64,000 nt of DNA. Origin: Sipunculus nudus (taxonomy: Eukaryota > Annelida > Sipuncula > Golfingiida > Sipunculidae). The position numbers and the translations under genes were made by a program. The notes beneath the pieces were generated by a model. It did not search any database. It had not been told where the DNA came from and saw only the letters and a program-made list of their open reading frames with translations. This document shows, one piece after another, positions 1 to 9,350 of this stretch. The stretch's first letter is position 1. Each line of letters opens with the position of its first letter. Location: positions 48,059,327 through 48,123,326 of the forward strand of contig CM049308.1 in the NCBI GenBank assembly GCA_026874595.1, given 5' to 3'.

Positions 1-448
1 TTAATTGATTAAACGGCTACCGATTTCCCATGCGTCCTTGAACTCACCACGCAATATCTAACTGTAAAATTAGCCACTTTGTTGAAGCAGGCCGTTTGAT
101 TTTAATTTATCGGTTTTGCTCAGTATATCTCAAACTGATCTGCTCAGTGTCAAACATCTGCTCGCTCCTTTTGTTTGTACCGTGCCGCCGTACACAAGCT
201 CCTCGGGGTTCGTTTAATCTCGGGTGCCTTCAACATTAAAGCAAACAACCACCATCAAAGAAAGTTTATTTAAGGCTAAAGCTACATTCACCAATAACAA
301 CGAATGTTCCCTGGTTCGTAGCAATTACAATCTTCGCATTATTAACGTCGTAATTATCTTTGAGATTATCGCATTTCGACAGCTGAACTAGGAGAGTTTT
401 AGGCAATGCTGCCAGGTGGCACCACACGTACTCCTGGGTGGGAGCTAG
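1..448. other. Unassigned left flank
   Basis: No convincing gene or repeat. A 57-codon open stretch ends at a TAG near 399, but it has no recognisable domain or clear splice borders. This DNA is the left flank of the LTR element at 449, and it may belong to the host gene whose last exon seems to lie at 6029-6160. I could not join the two in frame. Confidence 0.4.
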
Positions 449-792
449 TGTAACATAGTGTTATTTTCTGTAGTGAGAGTAGTCTGTGTACATGTACTGT
501 ATGCAGGCTGTAAACAGGGATGCCTGGTCTGGTGACCGGCAGCCTGTGAGGTCAGCTGGTAGCCAGCAGAAAGCAAGCCAGTGACACATGGCCCCAGGGC
601 AGCTTGTCAAGTGGCTGGCTGGGGACTGGTAGTCGGGTAGGGTAGGGCTAGATAGGATTTCAGTCAGTCAGTGTGTACGTGTACAGCTAGCAACATTAAA
701 ACTACTGCTATACAACAACGGCATCTCTTCTATTTGTGTTCCTGGGTGTTTGTGGAATACTGAGTGATATTTCTCTGCAAGAAACTGTAACA
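449..792 (+). repeat. 5' LTR
   Basis: It starts TGTAACATAGTG and ends CTGTAACA, so it has TG...CA borders and the heptamer TGTAACA at both ends. The 344 bases match 5683-6026 except for base 646. ATTAAA at about 694 is a possible polyadenylation signal. Confidence 0.95.
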
Positions 793-793
793 T

Positions 794-812
794 TGGTGTC
801 AGAAGTGGGATT
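794..812 (+). promoter_or_regulatory. Primer binding site, tRNA-Leu type
   Basis: TGGTGTCAGAAGTGGGATT begins one base after the 5' LTR. It is complementary to the 3' end of an animal tRNA-Leu (...CCCACTTCTGACA plus CCA), as recalled. This position is where minus-strand DNA synthesis is primed. Confidence 0.8.
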
Positions 813-833
813 ATATACAAATAAACATAAAAG

Positions 834-1988
834 ATGCCTTCCGAAAGCAGTGACAGCGAAGTAGAGTTCAAGGCACAAGGTGAAGTAAGTGTTACTGACT
901 GTGAACATTCAATGCATGCTGGCCCAGTAGTGGACATTGGTGAGAGGCCCAGCTCTCCGCCTATTGTCAATGAACTAACACAAGCTCTTGGGCTTCTTCA
1001 ACAGCTTGATCGTAAACAAGATAAAGCATGGCAGCAGCAACAAGAAATTGCTAAGGACAACAGACAATCCCTAGAACAGGTGAAAATAACACTGAGGCGG
1101 CTCGAGATAGAATTAGGAGGAAGAATTGCCTGTCTGGAGAGAGAGAATCTTGAACTGAGACAGGGCCAGAAAAACCTCCTGTCTCGTGTAGTTATGTTAG
1201 AAGCAAAGTTGGGGGATGCAGTACCAACAATACACAACCAGACAACAGAACAATCCCCATATCCCTCTGCATTATCTGGTAACAATACAGAGGACAGCGT
1301 AATAGGAGATACACACAAGAGATCTCCGTCAGTGTCAATTGTTGAGATACCAGTGTCCAGGCCTATACAGCGACCTATTCAATTTGATGGTGTCGAAATA
1401 CCATGGGAGGCCTATCAGGCTCAGTTTGAAATAACAGCCGAAATGAACAAATGGTCACCACTGGAAAAGGCTTCATTCCTGGCAACAAGCCTTAAGGGAC
1501 CAGCACTTGCAGTACTAGGTAACCTACCAACTCAAGGACGGCAGGACTACGATACACTTGTCGGGGCTCTGTCAAACAGTTTTGGAAGCGGCCATCAAAG
1601 TGATTTTTCTAGAGCAAAACTGAAAACTCGAGTTAAAAGACGAGGCGAGACATTCCCAGAAATGGCAGAAGATATTGAACGTTTGACACGATTAGCCTAC
1701 CCAGAGGTACCACCAAGTGTGCAGGATGTCTTAGCTCGTGATCAGTTCATTGATGGCATCTTGGACGATGACACTAGGTTGCGAGTGAAACAGACGAGGC
1801 CGCCAAATTTGCAAAAAGCAGTTGAAATTGCACTGGAGCTTGAGTCGTTTATGCTAGCCAATCGCCAGCGGGTGAGGGCGATGACAGAATTGGAGCCAAC
1901 AGTGTGTCGGACTGTGTCCGGTGATAAACCTGGGCAACAGTTTGATAACAAACCTACTATAAGGTTCCAGGTAGTATCGCTGATTTGA
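834..1988 (+). CDS. gag: Gag (capsid) of Ty3/Gypsy element
   Basis: An open frame of 384 codons starts at the first ATG after the primer binding site. Residues about 50-110 are charged and heptad-like, consistent with a coiled coil. Residues about 180-330 fit a retrotransposon gag/capsid domain, with a PIQFDG...W..Y..QFE motif, a short-helix core and the LKTRVKRRGET segment. The frame ends at 1986-1988 before the zinc knuckle that gag normally carries. That knuckle lies just downstream in another frame, so a small indel near 1949-1988 (or a frameshift) has cut gag short. The product would assemble the particle and package RNA. Confidence 0.85.
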   Translation: MPSESSDSEVEFKAQGEVSVTDCEHSMHAGPVVDIGERPSSPPIVNELTQALGLLQQLDRKQDKAWQQQQEIAKDNRQSLEQVKITLRRLEIELGGRIACLERENLELRQGQKNLLSRVVMLEAKLGDAVPTIHNQTTEQSPYPSALSGNNTEDSVIGDTHKRSPSVSIVEIPVSRPIQRPIQFDGVEIPWEAYQAQFEITAEMNKWSPLEKASFLATSLKGPALAVLGNLPTQGRQDYDTLVGALSNSFGSGHQSDFSRAKLKTRVKRRGETFPEMAEDIERLTRLAYPEVPPSVQDVLARDQFIDGILDDDTRLRVKQTRPPNLQKAVEIALELESFMLANRQRVRAMTELEPTVCRTVSGDKPGQQFDNKPTIRFQVVSLI

Positions 1989-2170
1989 TACATTCAGTGC
2001 AAGATACAGTGCAGCAGTCCTTGCACACTATGTTGGACAGGAGACAAAATCAGCACGGGCGGGGTCAAAGTGGCTGTTGGATATGTGGAGCACAGGATCA
2101 CTGGCGCAGAGAATGTCCAGCAAACAGGCGCAAGATGCCGTCTCACAAACCCTCTGACCAGGAAAACTAG
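1949..2170 (+). CDS. Nucleocapsid zinc knuckle, frame-shifted from gag
   Basis: This frame opens after a stop at 1946-1948 and ends at TAG 2168-2170. It contains a CX2CX4HX4C knuckle (C at about 2075, last C at about 2114) in a basic context, the RNA-binding end of Gag. It is shifted by one base relative to the main gag frame and overlaps it by about 40 bases. A 1-nt indel in gag is the simplest explanation. The downstream overlap with the protease frame (2158-2170) is separate and may be a real frameshift site. Confidence 0.75.
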   Translation, partial: QTYYKVPGSIADLIHSVQDTVQQSLHTMLDRRQNQHGRGQSGCWICGAQDHWRRECPANRRKMPSHKPSDQEN

Positions 2171-2640
2171 TAGGAGCCGGGTTACTGGGGCAGAACTCGG
2201 TGGTTAAACAAGCCCCACCTGTCGTTTTTAAAACTGGAACTTTGCAGTCTTCGGATAATGGTTTAATGGCTGACGGATTTGTTGATGGTGTTCCGTGTCG
2301 GATCCTAGTGGATACAGGCTCAAATATAACTATTATACATCCAAATATCATTGCACAATGCCCAAGTGATACAGCATCGCCTATTGAATCGGTAAACAGT
2401 GTTCTCCAGACTGTGACTGGGGAAACAGCACCAGTAACTGGGAGAGGCGAGGTGACATTCAGGATTGGTGGTTTGGAGATAAAGCACAACACTTTGGTTG
2501 CAGAGATAAGTGATATGTGTATACTTGGGTTAGATTTCATGGAAGCACATGACTGTGTTGTTGACATTTCTTATGGGATACTACGTATCGGAACCATGGA
2601 AATACCCTCGGAGAAACCAGCTTTTGTGAGGAAGGGTTGA
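2158..2640 (+). CDS. Retropepsin-like aspartic protease
   Basis: The frame is open from 2158 with no ATG required, as expected for a protease made by frameshift. The catalytic motif LVDTGSN has its Asp codon at 2311. A later ILGLDFM (the ILG flap/core motif) and the IDI..G.L end complete a retropepsin fold of about 100 residues. The frame stops at 2638-2640, immediately where the RT frame begins, so the usual protease-RT linker is absent. In an intact element this enzyme would cleave the Gag-Pol polyprotein. Confidence 0.85.
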   Translation, partial: PGKLVGAGLLGQNSVVKQAPPVVFKTGTLQSSDNGLMADGFVDGVPCRILVDTGSNITIIHPNIIAQCPSDTASPIESVNSVLQTVTGETAPVTGRGEVTFRIGGLEIKHNTLVAEISDMCILGLDFMEAHDCVVDISYGILRIGTMEIPSEKPAFVRKG

Positions 2641-5411
2641 ATGAGGTGACACATAAGGATTCATACCCACTACCTCGCATTGACGACACACTAGATGCCT
2701 TGTCGGGGTCCACATGGTACTCAACTCTGGATCTCAAAAGTGGGTACTGGCAAGTCGAGGTGGATCCTAAAGACCGTAAAAAGACTGCATTTACTGCTGG
2801 AACAGGGTTGTGGCAGTTTAAGGTGATGCCATTCGGTCTTTGTAACGCACCAGCCACATTTGAAAGACTTATGGAACAGGTATTAAAAGGGCTGCCTTGG
2901 ACGGTATGTTTGGTTTATCTTGATGATATAATTGTACACGCAAAATCATTTTCTGCTGAACTTTCTCACTTACGTCAGGTTCTTACAAGGCTTCGTACTG
3001 CCAACCTTAAGTTGAGCCCAAAGAAATGTGAGCTTTTTCGCCGCGAAGTGATGTTTCTTGGTCATGTGGTGAGTGGACAGGGCGTAAAAACTGATCCAAG
3101 AAAAATTGAATCTATCCGAGACTGGCAAGTACCATCTAACTCTGATGAAGTTCGTAGATTTGTGGGTCTGTGTACATACTACCGCAGATTTGTACCAAAC
3201 TTTGCTGATATTGCTAAGCCACTTCACCAGTTGTCAAACAAAGGGCATCTGTTTGTTTGGACTGAAGCTTGTGAACTGTCTTTCCAACGTTTGAAACAGG
3301 CTCTCACTACAGCTCCTGTACTTGGTTATCCAATGGAAGGAGAGCCTTTCATATTGGACACAGATGCAAGTGATGTTGGAATAGGGGCTGTCTTGTCACA
3401 ACGACAAAGCAATAATGAACGAGTACTTGCTTACTTCAGTAAGGTGCTAACTCGTCCTGAACAAAACTACTGTGTAACAAGAAGGGAACTGTTGGCTGTC
3501 GTGAAAGCCATAGACCACTTTCATCATTACCTGTATGGTCAAAAATTCACCATCCGCACTGACCATGCAGCCTTACAGTGGCTCTTCCGTTTTCGTAATC
3601 CAGAAGGTCAAATGGCTAGGTGGCTTCAAAAATTGTCAGAATATGACTTTAAGCTCCAACATCGGCCAGGGAAATCACATGCCAACGCTGACGGCTTATC
3701 CAGGCGTCCATGTTTGATCAATGCTTGTAGACACTGTATGAAACAGGAAGAACGTGAATGGCCATGCCAAATTGCATCATCATGCACAGACTTTGCTGAC
3801 GCTACTCTGCATAATGTACCCCATGTTGTAAGGGCTGCAAATGAAATATCAGAAGGGACATGCAATGAACCACTTCCTGCATTGGATGGAAACTCTGTTG
3901 CTGGACCGACAGAAGAGAGTAATACCTGGACGCTGGAAAAATTGCATATTGCCCAAACTGCTGATCAACATCTGAGACCTATATTGGAGTGGAAGCAAAG
4001 CGGAATATCTAAACCAACATGGGATGTAGTCGCTCGATATAGCTCATCAACGAAAGCATACTGGGCACAATGGGACTCTCTGGAGGTGCATGCTGATGTC
4101 TTATACCGAAAGTGGGAATTGCAGAAGGAAGGGACGAGCCGCTTACAGCTGATTGTACCCGAATCATTGAAAAATGAAGTTTTGAATGAACTCCATGATG
4201 GTAAAACAGCAGGTCATCTTGGGGTAGCAAAAACTCTTGGAAGGGTAAGGGAAAGATTTTATTGGGTCCATTGTCGCAGAGATGTAGAGGAATGGTGTCG
4301 CATGTGCCATCTGTGTGGATCTCGAAAGAATCCGGGAAAAAAAGGAAAAGGGGCTTTGCAAATCTATAATGTTGGTGCGCCAATGGAACGTATTGCAATT
4401 GATGTCTTGGGACCGTTGCCTGAAACCGAGCACGGCAATCGCTATCTCCTTATTGCAGTTGATTATTTCACAAAGTGGCCAGAGGCCTATCCCCTGCCCA
4501 ATCAGGAAGCTAAGACTGTTGCAAATGTCCTGGTGTCTGAGTTTTTCAGTCGTTTTGGAGTTCCAGCTGAGATACACACAGATCAAGGCCGGAATTTTGA
4601 GTCTACTCTCTTTCGAGAGATGTGCGAACTCTTGGGCATCAGAAAAACTAGGACAACAGCATTCCACCCAAAGTCGAACGGTATGGTTGAGAGGTTCAAC
4701 AGAACTATTGAAAATCAAATTGCATTGTTTGTGCAAGAGGATCAACAGGACTGGGATCGACATGTTCCTCTTCTTTTAATGGCATACCGTACTGCAGTGC
4801 ATGAAACAACTCGCTATACTCCAGCTATGTTGATGTTTGGGCGAGAGATGTCGGTTCCACTTGATAAACTTATTGGACGGCCACCTGAACAAAACAAGGC
4901 TTCGGACTACACTGAATGGGCTAGCTCTCTGCGTAACAGGATTGACTCTGTGCATGAATTCGCGCGAAATAATCTAAAAATGGCCAGTGATAAAATGAAA
5001 CAAAGATATGATGTAAAATGTAATCATGAAGTGTTTTCCCAGGGTCAGCTTGTATGGCTACATAATCCACAAAGAAAGAAAGGTGTGTCACTTAAGCTTG
5101 CCCGTCAGTGGGAGGGTCCTTATGTTATTGTGCATAGATTAAATGATGTGGTCTACAAAATCCGAAAGGGGCCTAGAACAAAGATTAAGACAGTGCATTT
5201 TGATCGTCTTAGAAAAGATCAGGGTGTAGGTGACACCAGCTGGTTCTCTCCCGTGGAAGGAATTTCCACTATCACAGCTGGGGGTTCAGTTGAGCCATCT
5301 GGAAATCAGTGTACATCTGTTCAAAGTGAAGAACCGAATGCAACTGTTGACACACCTGTGCTACGGAGATCGAAAAGACAAACACAACAGACTGTTAAAT
5401 TTCAGCATTAG
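2637..5411 (+). CDS. pol: Pol: 5'-truncated RT, RNase H and integrase
   Basis: 924 open codons, entered at a TTG because the real start is missing. RT begins abruptly at the YPLPRIDD motif. Catalytic Asp 32 (LDLKSGYWQ), the MPFGLCNAP motif and YLDD (94-97) remain, while the preceding fingers region is deleted. RNase H has DTDASD (Asp 241) and TDHAAL. Integrase has a complete H-x6-H-x29-C-x2-C zinc site (His 520 and 527, Cys 557 and 560) and a D,D-35-E core (Asp 589, Asp 649, Glu 685). It ends with a GPY/F-like motif near residue 826. The RT deletion should abolish autonomous activity even though the integrase looks intact. Confidence 0.93.
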   Translation: MNEVTHKDSYPLPRIDDTLDALSGSTWYSTLDLKSGYWQVEVDPKDRKKTAFTAGTGLWQFKVMPFGLCNAPATFERLMEQVLKGLPWTVCLVYLDDIIVHAKSFSAELSHLRQVLTRLRTANLKLSPKKCELFRREVMFLGHVVSGQGVKTDPRKIESIRDWQVPSNSDEVRRFVGLCTYYRRFVPNFADIAKPLHQLSNKGHLFVWTEACELSFQRLKQALTTAPVLGYPMEGEPFILDTDASDVGIGAVLSQRQSNNERVLAYFSKVLTRPEQNYCVTRRELLAVVKAIDHFHHYLYGQKFTIRTDHAALQWLFRFRNPEGQMARWLQKLSEYDFKLQHRPGKSHANADGLSRRPCLINACRHCMKQEEREWPCQIASSCTDFADATLHNVPHVVRAANEISEGTCNEPLPALDGNSVAGPTEESNTWTLEKLHIAQTADQHLRPILEWKQSGISKPTWDVVARYSSSTKAYWAQWDSLEVHADVLYRKWELQKEGTSRLQLIVPESLKNEVLNELHDGKTAGHLGVAKTLGRVRERFYWVHCRRDVEEWCRMCHLCGSRKNPGKKGKGALQIYNVGAPMERIAIDVLGPLPETEHGNRYLLIAVDYFTKWPEAYPLPNQEAKTVANVLVSEFFSRFGVPAEIHTDQGRNFESTLFREMCELLGIRKTRTTAFHPKSNGMVERFNRTIENQIALFVQEDQQDWDRHVPLLLMAYRTAVHETTRYTPAMLMFGREMSVPLDKLIGRPPEQNKASDYTEWASSLRNRIDSVHEFARNNLKMASDKMKQRYDVKCNHEVFSQGQLVWLHNPQRKKGVSLKLARQWEGPYVIVHRLNDVVYKIRKGPRTKIKTVHFDRLRKDQGVGDTSWFSPVEGISTITAGGSVEPSGNQCTSVQSEEPNATVDTPVLRRSKRQTQQTVKFQH

Positions 5412-5669
5412 AACATACATTATAATTACAGTTACTAGTGGCTTCATATACGTATAATTCATCCTTATACACTGTGTACCTCTCACTGAAACTAGCGGTT
5501 AGTGATGTGAACAGGCTAAATATACCTCCTTATTTAATTATTCATTATGTTATTTGTTTAATTGTATTTAACATGTTGTTTTGATATTTGTGTATGTCAC
5601 TTAGGGTTTTGTAACTTTTAGTTCATATGTTTATGTGGTAGTGTCATTTATCCGGGACGGACAACTCTT

Positions 5670-5682
5670 AGGGAGGGGGCAG
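5670..5682 (+). promoter_or_regulatory. Polypurine tract
   Basis: AGGGAGGGGGCAG lies directly against the 3' LTR, the expected place for the primer of plus-strand DNA synthesis. Confidence 0.8.
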
Positions 5683-6026
5683 TGTAACATAGTGTTATTT
5701 TCTGTAGTGAGAGTAGTCTGTGTACATGTACTGTATGCAGGCTGTAAACAGGGATGCCTGGTCTGGTGACCGGCAGCCTGTGAGGTCAGCTGGTAGCCAG
5801 CAGAAAGCAAGCCAGTGACACATGGCCCCAGGGCAGCTTGTCAAGTGGCTGGCTGGGGACTGGTAGTCGGGTAGGGTAGTGCTAGATAGGATTTCAGTCA
5901 GTCAGTGTGTACGTGTACAGCTAGCAACATTAAAACTACTGCTATACAACAACGGCATCTCTTCTATTTGTGTTCCTGGGTGTTTGTGGAATACTGAGTG
6001 ATATTTCTCTGCAAGAAACTGTAACA
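5683..6026 (+). repeat. 3' LTR
   Basis: Same 344 bases as 449-792 apart from T at 5880. It follows the polypurine tract directly and ends TGTAACA at 6020-6026. Confidence 0.95.
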
Positions 6027-6028
6027 TT

Positions 6029-6160
6029 ATGCTGTCTGAGAATGTCAAGCTTATTCGACTATGTGATTTGACGATAAAAAGCGTACGCGAGTATATGAAC
6101 ATTGTTTTTACGGATGACTTCATCGACTTTTCTCCTTATATTGTTCACTACTTGAGATAA
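6029..6160 (+). CDS. Possible last exon of a host gene, SOCS-box-like C-terminus
   Basis: Forty-three open codons end at TAA 6158-6160, followed about 90 bases later by AATAAA. The tail has the spacing of a SOCS box: L..LC...IK near the start, then a hydrophobic stretch and P..V.YL at the very end. SOCS boxes recruit elongin B/C to cullin-5 ubiquitin ligases and usually sit at the C-terminus, for example after ankyrin repeats. A possible splice acceptor is TCTGAG before 6041. The LTR element ends only two bases upstream of the reading frame, so the original upstream sequence has been displaced or lost. The segment is short and the SOCS match rests on a few residues. Confidence 0.35.
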   Translation: MLSENVKLIRLCDLTIKSVREYMNIVFTDDFIDFSPYIVHYLR

Positions 6161-6249
6161 GTAAAAATAATCACAGTTTGTATATTAATATTGAATGCAT
6201 GATGTGTGCATGAATATGTTGTACATATACATGAAATCTGATATAATAC

Positions 6250-6255
6250 AATAAA
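6250..6255 (+). terminator. Polyadenylation signal
   Basis: AATAAA about 90 bases after the stop codon at 6158-6160, supporting that segment as the 3' end of a transcript. Confidence 0.4.
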
Positions 6256-6369
6256 CACGTTCTTGCAGCTGTTCGTTGTCTTTATTTATAATCCCTCAGT
6301 TATCAACCAAGGTCAACCTGCCTAATAAGGACACCTCACTTTTAAGGACAAAATGATTGAGTCCCTTGA

Positions 6370-6395
6370 CTGTCCGCTTTAGACAGGTTTCACTG
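6370..6395 (-). repeat. Lone terminal repeat of a TA-inserting DNA transposon
   Basis: The sequence reads GTCCGCTTTAGACAGGTTTCACTG and is followed by TA. On the other strand it is CAGTGAAACCTGTCTAAAG, the style of pogo/Tigger-like terminal repeats. The opposite end was not found. Confidence 0.45.
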
Positions 6396-6447
<52 letters not shown>

Positions 6448-6688
6448 ACATATATATATATTATATTGAATATGAAATAACTATAAATATTTATTGATAT
6501 ATTATATAAATACACACTGTATAATAATAATGATAATGATGATAATAATAATAACTGTAATAATATAATAATAATATTGCTTATAATATATATATCGAAA
6601 ATAAAATAATAATAAATATTTATATAAATAATATGAATATACATTGTTTATCATATAATAATAATAATAGTGCTTATAATATATATAT

Positions 6689-6752
<64 letters not shown>

Positions 6753-6756
6753 GCTA
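6396..6756. repeat. TA-rich microsatellite block
   Basis: Two long (TA)n tracts (about 6396-6442 and 6676-6750) flank AT-only sequence with ATA/ATAATA runs. Apparent reading frames here are low-complexity artefacts. Confidence 0.9.
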
Positions 6757-6814
6757 GTCCCGTTCCCCAATCGTTAATTTGCGCTTAAAATTTCTTGATT
6801 AGTACAGATTATTA

Positions 6815-6965
6815 GTTATTTTGTTTATTTAACAGTGAAAAATTATGTGAAGAGTAAAATAGTTGCAGAATTTAAGTGATTTTAATGTGTTTCCATTCTC
6901 CATGAATTCTCCGCGAATTCTGCATATCTCCGCGGATTCTCCGCGTTTTAGACAGGCCTAGACTG
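6815..6965 (+). repeat. Extra direct copy of a foldback-element arm
   Basis: The segment, from a TTTAACAGTGAA stretch to TCTCCGCGGATTCTCCGCG, matches 7800-7965 in the same orientation and 7085-7260 inverted. It adjoins the foldback element's left arm. Confidence 0.65.
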
Positions 6966-8045
6966 GTACCCTGCTCTATTATGCCCTCAGCCAAGCATGA
7001 TTGGCCTAGAGCAGTGTAGTCTCTCCAACAGACGCCAGGTGCCGCTACCGCTCTTGCACCAGTACTGGTGCAAGAGCGGTAGCGACACCAGGTCTATCTA
7101 AAACGCGGAGAATCCGCGGAGAGATGGAGAATTCGCGGAGAATTCGTGGAAAATTTGCGGAGAGTTTTTATATGCAATGATATTTTTAAATACGCTATAC
7201 AATCACTTAAATCTCCAACTATATTACTATTAACATATTTGCGCACTGTTAAATGACCGAAATAATTAAAACATATGTATATAATTAAGCAGTTTATGCT
7301 TAACAATGTATACATGCCCGTAGACTCACAACCGGGTGAATTTGTTACGCAAAATGTAACAAACGTCTGAGTCACCAGCTGACACTGACAGATCTTAAGC
7401 CGAAACCGCAACACTCTAATATTAATGTTTCAACAGTTTATTGTGCAAACCATAACAAAACCATGCGCAGGTGTTTATAGGTGGTGAACGAAATATATAA
7501 TATAATTAATAAATCATACGTTTACCTACATTTACTGATAGATAAAAAACACCATCACCATTAATAGTGTATAGGCCTTGACCCAATTTACGTGACACGC
7601 ACAAATAAAAGTTGTTTAATTTCTGGAATCAAACAAAAATCACAGCAAAAATCAACTGCATTTGCAATTGCAAAAAGTCCATAGTCTCCTGATGCTGTTC
7701 GTTGTCTATGGCACGGCACACATGAAATCTTATCGGAGAAGAACTTGCTTGTCCAAACAACTGAGAGCTGAACTTTACGTGAATGTACAGATTTTTAATT
7801 ATTTCGGTCATTTAACAGTGAACAAATATGTTACGATTAATATAGTTGGAGATTTTAAGTGATATTAATGCGTATTTAAAAGTATCATTGCATATAAAAA
7901 CTCTCCACAAATTCTCCGCGAATTCTCCATCTCTCCGCGGATTCTCCGCGTTTTAGACAGACCCAGCGGCACCTGGCGTCTGTTGGAGAGACTAAGAGCA
8001 GTGGTGATATAATAGAGCGGGGTACCAGTCTAAGACAGACCCACC
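6952..8045. mobile_element. Foldback (long inverted repeat) element
   Basis: The left arm is segment B (6952-7044) followed by segment A inverted (7085-7260). The right arm is A (about 7800-7965) followed by B inverted (7966-8045). The arms are thus about 250-300 bp around a 540-bp centre that has no recognisable gene. Landmarks are TCTCCGCGGATTCTCCGCG and its complement, and GACTGGTACCCTGCTCTATT against its complement at 8012-8032. It lacks a transposase, so it would be non-autonomous. Confidence 0.7.
7043..7084. repeat. Perfect 42-bp palindrome
   Basis: Two 21-base halves meet at 7063/7064, with GCTCTTGCACCAGT on the left and ACTGGTGCAAGAGC on the right, and no spacer. It sits between segments B and A in the left arm of the foldback element and is absent from the right arm. 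Confidence 0.95.
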
Positions 8046-8590
8046 ATTTTGGGCCAGTCTATAGTTCCCCAGCTGACCAGCTGACATAGCAGGAAACAAG
8101 TCTATGTTGTTTACAAACATTATAGGGCAAAGGTCATGTTCATGGTATAACTTCCGGTGTGGAGTACATAGGTTGAGAGGTATTGATTTGACTGAATACA
8201 AATGACAAGGGTGTCATTCAGAGCATGATGGCGCAGAATCAGATAAGATAATTTCTTGGAAGACTTATTCATAGGTAGGTTTAATTTTCGCAATGTATAA
8301 TGATTAATTATATCAGTGTATTGTGCATCGCGCTGAAAGTCTGTTCCATTATGCATGATTATAGTAATAATAATATAGATTATCAGATTATAGAGCAACA
8401 GACCAATAATAAACTGATTGAGGCCCATCGGCATGTGCTATTTAGTAATTATTATCTTATTTTAAAGTCAAATATCAACACACAGTGTGGCCAGGGATTG
8501 AAGGTCTATTATAAGATTTAAATTAATATTTTGCAGCCTTGTGGTTACTCATTAAAAATAATAATAGGTCATACTAATAAAAGTGTGGAG
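8046..8590. other. Unassigned AT-rich stretch
   Basis: No gene, RNA or clear repeat seen. Short AT-rich open frames occur on both strands with no domain content. Confidence 0.4.
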
Positions 8591-8850
8591 CGAATGTCGA
8601 ATCACTCAGGCACACCTGGTTAGCAAAGAAGGTTAAGAGGGCGATATAGTTGATGGGGATAGAGAGAAAGAAGGGGGGTATAGTTTTTTGGGGGGTTTTC
8701 AGTACATATATAACAACTATTTACTGACTCCTGTTTCACTCGTGATACTTGTTCATGTGACATCTTGAACTTGGCTGCGTGGAAGTACCTGAAAGAGATG
8801 AAATACATGAAATATTAGTACACTTGACATGACATGCAAAGACAGCATGC

Positions 8851-8920
8851 TGGATCGGGTCTCGAACCACTGACCGGAGGCATACAAGTCCAATTGCATA
8901 ACCACTATGCCACACAGAAC
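8851..8920 (-). repeat. tRNA-derived SINE head (Pol III promoter)
   Basis: On the minus strand TGGCATAGTGG (8912-8902) matches an A box, and GGTTCGAGACC (8868-8858) matches the B box GGTTCGANNCC. Spacing is tRNA-like. The acceptor and T stems do not pair properly, so this is a SINE-type promoter or decayed tRNA rather than a working tRNA gene. Confidence 0.65.
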
Positions 8921-9150
8921 TCGTTGCAGAACCTGGGAAAACGGGGGTATTTAAACCTGGATTTAAAAATGTGATCACGTGGTACACTGTGGGGGTACTA
9001 CTTCACCAGGAGTCATGATCATGTGATCAGCGAATCAACTTCATACGAACACCAAATCGATCGCTTGGTGTAACTAGTTGAAATATGAATCAGGAGAGTA
9101 AAAGGTAAAGATGAATGATTGTTTACTTTGGTAATTTAAATGAATATGAG

Positions 9151-9350
9151 TAAATATTGGGGGGTTACCCCCCTAAACCCCCCCCCCCCCCAGGATATGA
9201 AAATCAACATGAGTAAATATACAAACATGAAGAGTAATTAGAATGAATATGGGTAATTATGGGGGGAGACCCCCCCCCCCCCCCAAACCCCCCCAGGATA
9301 TGACAATCAACATGAGTAATGATTGGGGGGAGACCCCCAAAACCCCCCTT
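9151..9350. repeat. Three degenerate repeats with G-run/C-run hairpins
   Basis: About three units of roughly 75 bases, each with GGGGGG followed by long C runs and then GGATATGA.AATCAACATGAGTAA. Each unit could form a G/C hairpin, and C runs vary in length, up to about 15. Confidence 0.7.

Larger units (their letters stand above)
449..6026 (+). mobile_element. Ty3/Gypsy LTR retrotransposon, recent but defective
   Basis: Two 344-bp LTRs flank, in order, a tRNA-Leu-type primer binding site, gag, a zinc knuckle, an aspartic protease, RT, RNase H, integrase and a purine-rich tract. RT-RNaseH before integrase is the Ty3/Gypsy (Metaviridae) order. The integrase tail has a GPY/F-type motif (WEGPY) and no visible chromodomain or envelope gene. 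The LTRs differ at one position (646 G versus 5880 T), which implies recent insertion. The coding region is split over several frames, and roughly 150-200 residues between protease and the middle of RT are missing (an estimate from the usual layout). No matching target-site duplication is visible: GCTAG before 449, TTATG after 6026. Confidence 0.95.

Noticed and set aside
6390-6644. Minus-strand frame rich in Ile and Tyr
   Set aside because: Pure translation of TA/ATA microsatellite.
8851-8920. Functional tRNA gene on the minus strand
   Set aside because: A and B boxes are good, but acceptor and T stems do not pair; better explained as a SINE head.
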